Assembly: GCF_040581485.1 (NCBI RefSeq)
Contig: NC_090128.1
Location: 23,308,431-23,372,430, forward strand
From: Linepithema humile
Lineage: Eukaryota; Arthropoda; Insecta; Hymenoptera; Formicidae
Direction: 5' to 3'
DNA: 64,000 nucleotides
The notes under the pieces are model-generated. The model did not search any database. It saw only the letters and a program-made list of their open reading frames with translations, and had not been told where the DNA came from. The position numbers and the translations under genes are program-made. Of the stretch, positions 11,842 through 25,300 are shown piece after piece (positions within the stretch are counted from its first letter, which is position 1; every line of letters starts with the position of its first letter).

Positions 11842-12443
11842 GACAGGGAGAGAGGAACGGAGAGGAACGGCGGAGAACTCGTGCGGTCACCTAGACGAAC
11901 GGCAGCGAGTCATCGCCACATCGACTCGCGATACCGAACCGAGAGCATCGTTCATATCTCTCAAGTGAAACTATTCGAATTTGGGCATTAGCGATCGAGA
12001 GGAGGGAGAGAGTTTTCGGAGTTTTTACGCGTCGCGGCACGAGTAGCACACACGAGGCTCGCGTACGCAAGCGGCACGAGCGAATTCCGACGTGCGTACA
12101 GAAGAAACGAGTTTGTAAACGAGGCCGGTCACAGCGGATCTTCAGTTCTCCTGAGGAGCGGCGCGGGTGCGCGCGCGGTGTAAAGTAGTTAAGACGATGA
12201 TAAACAGTTGCGCGTCGATCGTTCCAACGATAAATTAAAGCTTTCCACGTCTAGAATGTGAGAGACGATTTATCAGTAGTGAAACTGCAGTGATTGAGAA
12301 ATTGCAAAATCATTAGTGTGTATGTGTGTGTTTGCAATTTATCCGATTTTATTGTATTTGCACGACGATCACGAGTCTTCCGCGCTTGTGTGAAAATTGT
12401 TATCGAATAATCAGGCTGTGGGCGCGACCGGAAACGCATCGCG
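11833..12443 (+). other. 5' UTR of the giant SAXO/MAP6-like gene
   Basis: About 610 bases of GC-richer sequence lie between the predicted initiator and the ATG at 12444. An in-frame TAA at 12408-12410 with no intervening ATG fixes 12444 as the first usable start of that frame. A short leader intron cannot be excluded. Confidence 0.5.
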
Positions 12444-15400
12444 ATGACTATTCACAAGAAGGGCACGGTGTCGAAAATGAAAAATAAGGGAACCGCGCAG
12501 CGCCACGAGGTGGCCACGACATCGGCATCGTCGAGCGCGGAGACGGTCGAAGTCGTGTCTTCGACCAGTGTCGTCGAGGAATCAAGGCAGATGTCTGAGA
12601 GCGAATCCAGAAGCAGCACGGTGGAGATCACGAGCACCAGTCGCGAGGTCATCATGGATTCTAAAGGTAACATCATCAAAGTTATCGAGACCCCTCCGCA
12701 AACCGTACAGCAAAGCTCGTCCAGCCGTGAAACTGGTCAAAGTTCGCAAGATTTTATAGCCGGAGAGCAGACGCAATCAATGAAGCAAATAAAGACGACA
12801 CGCGAGATTCCACACGATCACGCAAAGTCTCTGTCGGAGAGTCACGTTCTTCAAGGAGAAACGTCTGAACGGGTCAGCCAGTCTGTGGAGATACAGAGTC
12901 AGAGCGAATCCCAGTCGACGGTTCAACAGTCGATCTCTTCGAGCACCGTGATCGAGAGTTCGTCAGTCAAGGATCACGGCAAACATCGATCCATCGTCCT
13001 TCTCTCTCACGACACCGCGAACGGAGAACACGCTCCTGCGATTCAGACGTCGTCAAGGTCGTCGACCGAAAGTACTCGCATGAGCAGCGAGCAGAGTGAG
13101 GCGATAACGAAGGACGGCCAAACGGTGTCGAGTACGACGAGAATTCGCGAGACAGGTGAAAAAGTCGATGACAATGGCAGGACGACGTCTACGTCGAGTC
13201 GGGAGGTTGACAGCGAGCGCACGGTCACACCTTCCGACGTGACTGCCATTAAGAATGCCGATGACACGAAGAAGAGCGGCGGTAAAAGCGCGCGCAGTGA
13301 TTCGAAAGCGGAGAAATCGAACGTCGAGATATCGACTCGCTGCAACAAGCCTGGCCAGTCCACGTGGGACGGCACGTTTGTCTACGAGAAGCCCGCCACT
13401 TCCAAGAGCAAGAACGCCGTCGACAAAACCGCATCTGCGACTCCGAAAATTCATGGCGACACGCGGGACGGCGAGACGAACGTTAAAGTTACTCGAGAGG
13501 CTTCGTCCGCCGAGAAAGTGTCGGTTACCGATCAGACCGTATCTTCGAGTTCGACCGTGATTCACGACTCCAAGATCGTCGACGAGAGTCAATTATCCGC
13601 GACGACTCGTCTCCGCGATGCCGTGTCCGAGAAAATCGCCACGACGGACGCGACGGACCGGTCGAAAGGATCGGTTCGTCGCTCGAAACCCGGCGATTCG
13701 ACGTGGGACGGAAGTTTCGTCGTGGAGAAAACGACGCAACCACGACGGCGTAACGACTCCGACGCCGGCGTGTTCCATCATGGTCGCGGCGACAACGTTG
13801 TAGAAACGACTCAGAGAAGAGATTTGAAAGAAAAGAGCACGGATGGCACGTACGCGAAAGAGTCTTCCGAGACTGTGCGCGTCGTAAAAGGTGCCACGGA
13901 CAGTATCGCATTCATCTCCGAAGAACGACGTGACGTCAGCAGAGAGAGTTCGATCCATATCGACGGCGCGCCATCGGGCAAGGAGGAACATCCTGCTGCT
14001 CGCGTGTCCAGCCCATCTCACCGAAGAGTCGGCAGACCCGGCGATTCCACGTGGAACGGCGAGTTCGTTTACGAAAAAACGCAAGACGATGCGAAAACAC
14101 GTTCGTCGGACGCCACCGTTGTGCGACGAACGGAAAAACGTCACGATTCCGTGGACGTTGAGGATGTGACCGAGAAGCAAAACGTTTCCAACATCACGGA
14201 GTCGGTCTCCACTTCGTATATCGTCGAATACGCGATCTCCGGCGACAAGAAGAACGTTGAAAAGATCACGTCTGTATCTGATGCGATCTTGGAGGAAGAC
14301 GGTCCCGAGGAGAGAACCACACGCCGCAGTGCTGCAAGTCCCGAGAGACGAGACGTAACTTCACGTTGTTACAAGCCTGGCCAATCCACCTGGGACGGCA
14401 CTTTCGTTTACGAGCAGCCGAGAACGCCTGACAGCCGCCGGAGACCGGAGGAGAGACGCGCGATGAAAGCCGTCGATATTCGGGACGTTACGGAAGATAA
14501 TTCGATCAATGAAGCGGATGTTACGAGCACCTCCTACATCGTCGAACACTCGTCGAGTCAACAGAGCTTCTCAGACGTCAGAGACGCCAGTCTCGCATCC
14601 ACGATTTACGAGACGGTCGTTTATGAAGGACGCCCGGTCGAAACGACAATCAGATTCAACGAGGGTGCGTCGCGAGAGAAAATCTCGACGACGGAACGTC
14701 ACACGAGACCCTCCCCGCGTCCTAGAAGCCCCGAAAAAGTATCTAGAGATGTGCGAAGCACGAAGCCTGGATCGTCGACGTGGGACGGAACTTTCATGCG
14801 GGAAAAGTCGCAGGAAACGAAACGTCCACTTAGCAGAGAATCCACCGATGGTAGGCTGCCGGATAAGCCTCGTTCAGTCGACAGAAAGAAGGCACCTGTG
14901 GATTCGCCGAAAAAACATGTCAGCGAGACCACTATCGATCGTCGGGATGTCGCGCAAGACGTATCCAGCACATCGGAGATCGTGGAGAGTTCTGTCGTTG
15001 TGGAGCAATCAAAACTGCACGAGAGCTACACGGATTCCGCCAATGTCGATTTCTCGACGACTTCCGTTGAAACTGTCATCATTCGCGATGGTCAGCCAGC
15101 AACCACGCAAAAAACGGTAACTATTCAGGAAGGTCCTCGCAGTTCAGTGAAAAGAACGCCTGACGTAATCACTGCCACTGACACTAAAGAGAGCACTGTT
15201 AAAAGTTCCGAAAAGAAAGAACTCCGAGCGGACGACAGAAACTATCGACCGACGAAACCGGGCTCGTCGACGTGGGATGGATCGTTCGTATACGAGAAAC
15301 CAAGCGATAAAAAGATACCGAAAGACACATCCGGAATAGTGGATAAACAAAGTCCAAGCAAAGAAAAGCCGACCGACATCATTGATCACAGAACAGTTAC

Positions 15401-16514
15401 GATATTAGACTCATCAAAGGACGTAACTAACGCTACCGATTATTCCACAAGCTCTGTCACGATCGAACGAGCATTTGTCACTGATTCGAAGACACACGAT
15501 TCCTCAAATATATCAAAAATTTTCATCGAAGGCAGCGTAAAAGATAAAATCGATTACGAGAAAGCGAGACAGATTTCCGACGATAAGCCTAAACCATCGC
15601 CTCGACAGCGTCCAGATGACGTCAAGGAGCCGAGAGATGAAAAATCACAAAAGAGTCCGATGGACAGAACGCATCGGCCGTCGAAACCCGGCGCGTCTAC
15701 CTGGGATGGATCTTTCGTGTACGAAAAACTAGAAGAGACAAAACCGGGAGATAGAAAGGTACCAAAAGATGTATTTGTAATTACCGACAAACAAAGTCCA
15801 CTTAAAGAGCAACCGAGTGACATTACCGATCACAAAACGTCCATTATAATACTGGACACATCGAAGGATGTAACGAGTTTCACCGATTATTCCACGAGCT
15901 CTGTCACGGTCGAGCGAATCTTTGATTCAAAGACACGCGATTCCTCAAATATATCGAAAATTTACATTGAAGACAACACGGTGGATAAAATACATGCGAT
16001 TGATTACGAGAAACCGAGACAAACCTCCAACGAGAAACCTAAACCGTCGCCTCGACAGCGCCCGGAAGATGCTAAAGAGCCTAAAGATGAGAAGTCGCAA
16101 GGGACCCCGATAGACAGAACACAACGGCCGTTGAAGCCAGGCGCGTCCACCTGGGATGGATCTTTCGTGTACGAGAAACCGCAAGATTTGCAGAAGAAAC
16201 TAGCGGATGAGAAACCGACTGGCGAGCCGAGAAAACCAACAGACGTACAAAAACCGATCGAGAAACCGGCAGATCAGAAAGAGCTACCTACTCCGATTTC
16301 CCGAAAACCAACCGATGGAAAAACACCGCGACTGGATGTCACAGAAATTAGATACGTCGAAGATGCCGCGGATATTACGCGTACATCTCAGGCAGTTCAG
16401 AAATCCTCTTACGTAATCGATCAGTCTTCGAGTTTTACCTCCGTGCAAGATGTACGTAACGTTACGGACGAACGTGTCATCGCTGAATTTACTACAGACA
16501 CGCGCAAGGATGTG
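12444..16514 (+). CDS. Giant gene exon 1: Ser/Thr-rich region with eight STWDG motifs
   Basis: Encodes residues 1-1357. Composition is rich in Ser, Thr, Glu, Lys and Asp, with no hydrophobic core, signal peptide or membrane helix, so it is probably disordered. Eight copies of KPGxSTWDGxFVYEK start at residues 302, 415, 531 (RPG, STWNG), 644, 774, 938, 1081 and 1231, spaced 113-164 residues apart. Between them recur TSTSYIVE-like and YSTSSVTVER-like segments and DVTE/DVTS phrases, so each repeat is a larger module of about 110-160 residues. The exon ends at GATGTG|GTGAGT, phase 0; reading on past the donor gives unrelated AT-rich codons and a stop at 16629-16631. The start is supported by an upstream in-frame stop at 12408. 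Confidence 0.88.
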
Positions 16515-19500
16515 GTGAGTAATCGTAAAACATTGGAATATTTTTTTATTGCCTATTTACAGCCGGAAACTGTGTTACTTAAAACTTATCTAGTTTTTCA
16601 GAAAAATATTAAAACAGTTCTTTATTTTTAAAACAATATTAAAACAATATCTGTTATCTGCTTCTTATATTTATTCTTGAAAATATAAAGATATGAAAAA
16701 TTTACATCCTTCTTCATCGAAATATGTAGTTTTTTGATAGCTGACAATGACCAGATGTCGGGCAACAGGCAGATGTATAAATCTTATCGAGACACTTCGA
16801 GCTCTCGGTCCTTGCGGAAGAGACTCGAAAGATACTTTCACTTCCAAACCGAGTGAAGGTTGTGAGTTCGTGCGCGCGTATGTGTAGCGCCGTTGGAAAT
16901 AAATCTGACGTAATACAGCGATTCATTCGCAGAAGGAAGGGTTAAGTACGAAAGAAAAAGGGGAACTCATTTTGTTAACCGTCTGCGTCTAAAACGAACA
17001 GCATTCCTGATCAGAATTTCTGCACCGCTGAACCGTTTCATCGAGCTGCTGCAAAGCCTCGAACGAAAATCGATATTTCACACACGAGGAATGGTTTCGC
17101 TCGATCGCACATATCGTGCCTGAATTGTTATATTATAATCGCCTTACACCGTCAATACGCTATCGCATGTGGAATTCAGAAATTTATAACGACATTTCCT
17201 GTCAACACTATCATTGCTGACGCAAGAAATCGGCATGATAACCTTTTGCTATCGATTAAAAGGTGAACTTTGTATTTCCAGAAGCGATTTGAAAGTCGGA
17301 AAATCGCAATTATATTAACGCGATTGTTTTGTAATTCCAATTAAATAAAATCTACGTCACTATTTTAATCAGATAAAATTCTATATGTTATGTTCTAATC
17401 GTTCGCATTAAATAATGTCAAAGAAAAGGTATCAAACTGATTCAATTATGTACTGTTGTTTATTGAAAAAGAATGTTTACGGAAAAAAGTTATTACGGAG
17501 AATTCCTGTGCATATGCAGAAATAAGAATACTCGAAATCATATCTGGCGTGTGCCGCGGGCACGCAAGTGTAATTACCTGGCAGTCAGGCTCAATCGAGT
17601 GTATGCAAAGTGACAATAATCGCATATTCGATACGAGCAAATTCGGCAGTGATGTCACCGTCCAATGTAACCCGCTTAATGTACGACCAATTGAATTTCA
17701 CGCGTGTTCCGCCTCGCTTATCGCGGTCGCCTCGTTTAAGTGCCATGGAAATCTTAGTTGAGATGCTATACTGATAAGCGCGACACGATGTACATTGACT
17801 TCACTTATCATCACTTACGACATCGATAGTAACGACCGATAACATTAAATAAAATAACAAATACGATAGATACGCAGTTGTATCGTCGTTTTACAATCGT
17901 TCATTGCGTGTGTGCTGAATGCACTGATATGCTATAGAGCTTAATATTGATGTCTCGTAATCAGTAAATACAAAGTCGCGCTATCTGCGAGTTTTACACA
18001 CTATGACGTCGCTTCGGCTGAGTGTTATATGTTTTTATAGGAATGTAGGTCGATATCGAACGTAAAGATAAATGCCACGGATGAACTTTATTGCTGCAGC
18101 AATGTCAGAACATTAATCTTTCTAGATCATTACGATTTAGAGCTTTCCGTAGAAATATTCAGTCAATTTTTTCTTTCGTGCCTTTTCCATACTATAATTT
18201 TTTATAAAAAAAAATCTTCTAATTTCTCTCTGCTGCATTCCATCTTTTGTTGTTAGATAAGTTTTTGAAATTTTATATTCTCTGTCTTGTGAAAATTTAA
18301 TATACACGTTGCTTATTAAAGATTCAATGCAGATACTAGTTGGAGAGATGCGCGGGACAATCTGAGAAACTTCGTCCTACGTTCGCGTAGTATCTCGCAA
18401 ATATCGAGATCGACACTTTGAAATCCGGAGTTCATGTCATTCAACGTCATAGTCAGAATATTCAATGCTACGTTCAAAAATATCTGTGAATAATGCAGAC
18501 CATGTGCAATAGGTTCATTTACACATGTCCGACAAATTAAAAATAGACATTTGTAATTGATTCCGCATTACAGGGATAGTTTAAGTAGTTTGTTCCAATT
18601 TTCACAGCCGTGACTTCACTCCAAGGTCTCGAGATGATCGATAAAATGCTTTACTAAGTTCGCGCTTGCACTATTTGTGACGTTTTCCGTAACTATTACC
18701 TAATCCATCGCTTCATGAATAAATATATGCGTTTTTTTATTTAACAGATACTTCTTGTTATTTCGAAAAAAAGCAAGATTTGTGAGAAATCTTATTTTCT
18801 TCAAAGGTACTCTGCGGAATGTATTTGTGATTACAATCTTTATCGCTATTCGGAGCGATTTATCTCGTTTCACTGCGTTACGCGGACGCCCACATTGTTT
18901 TTGATTGTTCAATACAAACAGGTATTGGAAGTATGCCCTACTTGCATCGAAACACGATATATATGACGTAGCACGCGTGATCGCGTTTTCTCAACGAATC
19001 GGTATTGTTATTTTATGACGATGCAGGCGCGAGCGATGTCTCGTCGACGTATCACGACATCGATAAACGTGATATTTTATTAACCCGTCGTTACTCGAGC
19101 CCTCGTCGATCTCGAGGCTTTGAAATTTGATAAACTGACCAGGTAAAAGTTTTTCACCAACCGAGCGCTTTTGTGTACCTTCCAGTTAAATACAGAAGCA
19201 CTTAACTTTTATTGAAAAAGGAATATTTTGTGAACGTAATTTTGGGAAGTCGATTCAGTAGTACATGGGATGTAAAATATACCGCACGTGACTAATTGTG
19301 TTAAAAAATCCGCGCGAGAAATGGCGAATCCGTGGAACGAACGTAACCGACAAAGTTGTTTTAGATGGAAATTCTATTAAATCTATAGTTACCGTGCAAT
19401 ACTTGCAAAGAGAGAGAGAGAGAGAGAGAGAAGAAAATTTTTGCATATGCAAAATTTTTACATAGATACAATGATGCTCTTTGCAAGAACTCGCGGAGCC

Positions 19501-22353
19501 CAAATTATGTAAATGAGCTTCATTATAAGCAACTTTCGATATCGCCAAAGAAGGGCAATCAGCTTAAAGGCTCAAACTAGCAAACTGCTAATTAAATGCC
19601 AAAACTTTATCTGACGTGTTTTGCGTAAATTACGTTCGAGTGTTAAAAACGGAGCAAAGGATTTGACTAATAATATCGGCAAACGTTATTTGCTTCGTTA
19701 TCGAATTACTGCGCTAATTGTAAGTTGGAGAGCGTGCGTGCTTATGAGTATAATGAGCAGCTCTAACAAACTGAGAATAGATGTACGAAATTTTTAAGCG
19801 AATCCATAATGGCACAACGTAACGTTAAATTTCATATAACAATTCAATCGGTAGAAAAATTAAAAATTGTTAGCAAAAGGATGCTAACATTCCCTACATT
19901 TTAATATACAAGTAGATAAAAATTTTTATTAATCTTCACACAAGCATATTCTTAAAGAAAAAAATTTCTTTGCATAAATTACTTACGTCGATGCATCGTC
20001 TACAATTTGCTTATGTTTAAATAACAATAATGCCGCTGAAGCTAAAACCAAATTGTAGAACTAACTCGACGGTTCGGTAAGCATGTCACACGATACGCCG
20101 TAAGTGTGCGCATAAAAGCCATATATGCACCGATCTCGTGTTACCTGCATTCCGTCGAACTAAGCAGTACGGACGGGCGTTCCTAATCCCGCTCATGTCC
20201 GCACGGCGCTCATTATGCAGCACGTTTGAAACTCGTAATGAGTGTCTGTGGTGAAACGAAGTCGCATTTACGTTGTTATTACGAGCGTCTAGGTATCTGG
20301 TAATGTGCTATCAAGGCGTTTACTGCAAGCGATTAACTTGCTAATCGAATCTTTATTTTTTTAAATAATTTATACGACATTGACACGTTAGGTGAGTCAG
20401 CGTAATGCTGCTATAAAGCCTGCAATCATTACGAACAAAATAAAAGTTTGCAAGTGACAAAAGTTGCAAGTGACAAAAGTTATAGCAACGACTGCACAAA
20501 TTAATCATTAATGTTTCTCGACGCCTGCTGACAGTTCGCTACACCTGCTACGTGCACTTATATTATTCATATGAAAAGAATGAAGTATAAAAAACGCTGT
20601 AATTTTAAATATTAATAATTTGTAGGCACGTGATAATACTCAGCATTACAATCTATGTAATAATTAAATAATTTGCACTTTGCATGTAAGCCTTATTAGC
20701 GATCATTAGCAGAACAATAATCTTTGCGTTTGTTGACCGTAAAATATTGATCGGGTAATCGTCCTGCTTTATATTCTCAGATGCTAACTCAACTATATTG
20801 AGGAAAAATGTCACATTTTTTTTTTAATAAACATAATATTTCTTATTAAATTCTGATATAAAGATAACATAAAAATAACGTAAATGAAAAGAAATCTTGT
20901 TTAATTCTTCAAAAACTAATTTAAAATAAAAAATTTTTCATGTAATTTAATATTGAAAAAAAAAGAAATATTTGTATAGTCTTGTCGTTATAAAGAATTT
21001 TATTTTCTGGTTAGAGGAATCTTTAGTACGAATTGATTTACCGCGCAGTTAAATAACTAGTGACGCACTTTTCAGAGAGATGTCACCGAGTCAACGAAAG
21101 AATTTATCGGCAAAGAGCAGCTGACTAGCATGGTAGCGTGGGATGTCGACGATACTCGATTCGATACCGTCACTGTCTCAGCACCTCGATCTCCAGCAAG
21201 TTCCACGAGGAAACCGTCGCCAGAACGGCCCGGTTATCCTCGTGGAATACCTGGACTCAGGGAGGACGATCGACCGAAACCGATTCCCGCCGCTGGAAAA
21301 CCTAGCCGACCACATGAGGGGAGTCCTCAACGACCGGCGGAACATGGCAGGTGAATAAGAAATTAAAATATTTTTTAATTTTTAACAATTTCCTCAAAAT
21401 ATATTCAAAAAGTAAGAAAAAAAAATTAAGAAACACTATTGACAAAAATAATGCATTTGTAATGTCTCGCAGACCTTACGAAAGTCGGCCGAAGTCGCCT
21501 GAAAAACTTCGAGATTATACTACATCGATTAAAAAACCAGCGGCCGGCAAACCGAGCCGACCTGAGGAGAAATCCGTAGCACCTAAAAAACCCGATGAAG
21601 GACCTAGTGGAACCACAAGACCCACTGAACAAAGACCAACGGCAGGTAAACCTAGTCGGACTACAGAGAAGCCTGAAAAACCGAAGAGACCTGAGCGAGA
21701 CGACAAGCCGAAACGAGGAGATCAATCTCCAGATTCTCTCGATGAAGACGTTCATCCTGATCGAGTGACGATACCTGACATAATATCAAAAATTCCCTTG
21801 AAGGAACAATGCATTTGCGAGCTGTGTACTTGCGGGTAAGTCATCATTTATGATCGATTATTTCTTTTCTATATATATGTGTAGAGAAAATCAGTACAAT
21901 TATCAAATTTATGTCATATAATTGTTATTAAGTAAAAATTAAGACTTTTCCGCTCCAAATTATTTCCGCGTCATAATTTTAATGTTGCAAAATTGCGGAA
22001 ATATTGGGCTATAATTAACAACTGTAGTTCAAGCACAACTATAATTTGATTTGATTTATCTGCACGTTCGCTGCAGAGATGTACATGGTTGACCTACTTC
22101 TAAACATCATTAACGAGATCAGAATACAAAACTTACCGGAGTCGAGAAGCAAATTGACGAGAGAAGCGGGAGATTGTCTTCAAGGTCATCTTTCCTAGTC
22201 TATTAAACTCATAGCAATGATCCATCCGAAGCCGAGCTGAGTTCGTTATGCACATCTATTGTGCAGCTTTAACGTCGTCCTAAAACAAGATAAATTACTT
22301 ATTATTTTTTTAATACATTGCAATTTTGATATCAAAAGATATTATTCCTATTA

Positions 22354-22399
<46 letters not shown>

Positions 22400-25300
22400 T
22401 TATATGCATATTGTACAAAAGTAGGACACAAGACAGATCCTTTTATGGTAAGTTGTTCCTGAGCGATAGCAAGTCACCGCACGATCCTTCCTTATTCGAA
22501 CTTTCCAACCTACGTAGCTTTGTATGACGATGACGAAGCGTACGAATTTACAGTACAGCTTCGGTAATTGCATTGGACACATCATCTTTGAAGGATATTC
22601 ATTGCTTCCTCCAAGGAGAGCGGCTGATTATAACAAGTTTAATGTGTTGCAGCATTGAAACTTCTTAAACGAAGCTTCGTTTAATACATTAATTTCTTTC
22701 AAGTTTTCTTTTACACGAGAAATGTGAAAAAGATTTTCTTCGATGTTTAAACAAAAATCCTAGCTCAATCTTCATTCTTGTTTATAATCTTTAGCAATGA
22801 TGATATTTCTCAGAGACTCTGCATATACGCAGTATAAATTTAACGCCTTATTAAATTGAAAATCTTGATCTACGGGCTTGCAGCGCAGATAGATTCGCGA
22901 GCGAGAAATGTAAGTTCGTGGGAAATTAGTCGTGTCGTGGCCGCGCGCTTCAAGAAGTAATTGCGGTTCGTCTGCTTGCCAGCGATTAGTTGTTGGAAAT
23001 TTCTACGTAAGTCTGCTTAACTTTGAGATCTCTGATCTAACTTCTCTCCTTTGGCTCAACGTGGCTTCAAAAGGATGTTCATGATGTGTCATGTAACACG
23101 ATTCTATCCGTTAAAAATACATGACGATATTTGACCGCGTCTTTGACCAAGTCCAACTTTTACAAAATTGCATTTCAATATTTAATGTTGGAGAAAAAGA
23201 ATGGGAACAATTGACAACGATTGAATTCCGATACTATTCGATGTAGTTGTACAAAAATAGAATGTGAAATCTCCAAACACAAGTTGACTTGCTTTGCATA
23301 AAATATTGGCAAGAATACATCGTTCCTTTTTTTCTCGCCATTTACGGTAACCGACCGGTGTCAGACATACTTCGAAATGTAAAGTATTGCCCTCGAGACG
23401 AGTGTGTCTCTGAAAATAAGAAAAAGGTGAAAGCATTTCGTGAATTAATACGATCAATGCCGAAAAGAATGTTGTTCGTATAAAATCCTGAATATATTCA
23501 CCGAAGTGTGTCAAATTATAGGCGAAAGTATCGCATAAAACTTTTATGTGATCGCATTGTACAAGAACTTAATCGGTATTCTTGCAATCAGGCTAAAGAA
23601 AGATCTAATTAACTGAACGCTAATAGCGACTCGTTTTATGTGAGAACACACGTCGTTAATTACGTATGTTGCACGTTGACGATCTGACTAGTAAATACGC
23701 TAGTAAATATGCTACATTGTGCGCATGAATGAATCAAGCTTGTATAATAATAAATATTCAAAGTTAATTAAATTAAATTGTGTTGAAACGTACGAGATTC
23801 ATACAGCTTGTCGTAATTCTTACAATTTATGAATACTTATCTTTAAATAATAACATATAATACGGTATTATAATAATCAAGATAGATTTTAAAATGCTAT
23901 ATGTTAAACGAATTAATCGTACGATCTGGAAATTAACGAGTCTTGTCAAAAAAGGATAACGTTTGTAATAACGCAAGTGGTTGCGTGACAATAACTACCT
24001 TTGGGACCGTAATCGCATAAATCTGGTATAACTTTTTTACTGTAGATTGCAATGAAATCACACAATGAACTCTTCGTTTCCATGTCCACCGTGCGCGGTA
24101 ATGCTGCAAATACCAGTTCTGAGTGTAATGAGACATTTAAAAACACGACAGAGGCGCGTACCTTTGTACTCATTATAAAGGGATTGATACCCTCTTGCGT
24201 CATATTTAAATCTCTGTATGCGCCAGGCCTTTATTATGCGCTTCTTTCAGTCGAACCAGCACGAAAGCGGATCACAAAAATTTTCCGCAAACGCTTTCCT
24301 TTCCTTTTATTAACGTTATGTATATACTGTCGATGTAATAAAGGTAGATGACATATTTAATATTAAATATTTCGCAATATGAAACTGTTCAAAAGCAACT
24401 GTCTTTCGTTAAATATGAAAATGCTTCGCAAAGCATACACATTTTTCATACGATCCTAAGAAATATTATTACAGATGTTCTGGACATTTTATTTGCCTTT
24501 TTTCAGTCTGCATTCTAATATACGGTAATATTTCAGACGCCATCGTTGCCCGCACAATTTGCCCCAAGAATACTTCGAGATTCCTTACGAAGAGCCGATG
24601 CATACCGTGACTTCCTACCGTCAGGACTACGACGAAAAACGCGTGGAAAAGCAAACAAAATACTACCATGAGGATCATCTGCATACGGAGGGCGAGTTTA
24701 TCGGGGAAAGACGAACCGATTACGTGGCTACTAGGGGCGAGAGAGCACCGGTTCGAAAGCCGCAAGACAATTTAAAACCAGAGGGTGATTTTGTCGGCAG
24801 ACCTCGGCAGGAAGCTCCGAAGTATGGCGAACGAGCGCCGATCACGAAGCCGCAAGATAACTTGAAATTCGAAGGAGATTTCGACAGTAAGTTTCGCTTG
24901 TTTGATTTCGCTCGTGAGATGATATAAATTTTATTTGTAAATCTTCGGAGATTTTCAAGTGCGTTAAACGAAATATTTTTCTACACGTAATATAGATAAA
25001 GAATAATTTTTTTTTCACTTTCCAGCTACAACAACAACCGAGCTGGTGTTCACCGGTACTCCCGGCGAACGACCGAGCGCGATACGTCGCAACACTTACA
25101 CGAAGATAGAGGGTGATTTCACTGACGAAACGACGACGCGGTCGCAGTACATCGATCATCGCAGTATCCAACGCGCCGAGATCGTTAAGCGAACGGATAA
25201 TCTCACCGTGGGAGAGGGTGAATTCACGGTTAGATTTAACAATCAAACTTTTGGGTTTTGCTTTAATCAATATATTTACAATTATATTTTATACATATCT

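Noticed and set aside
13053..14180. Minus-strand frames of 179-195 codons opposite exon 1 of the giant gene
   Set aside because: Antisense shadows of a Ser/Thr/Arg-rich coding exon without family features.
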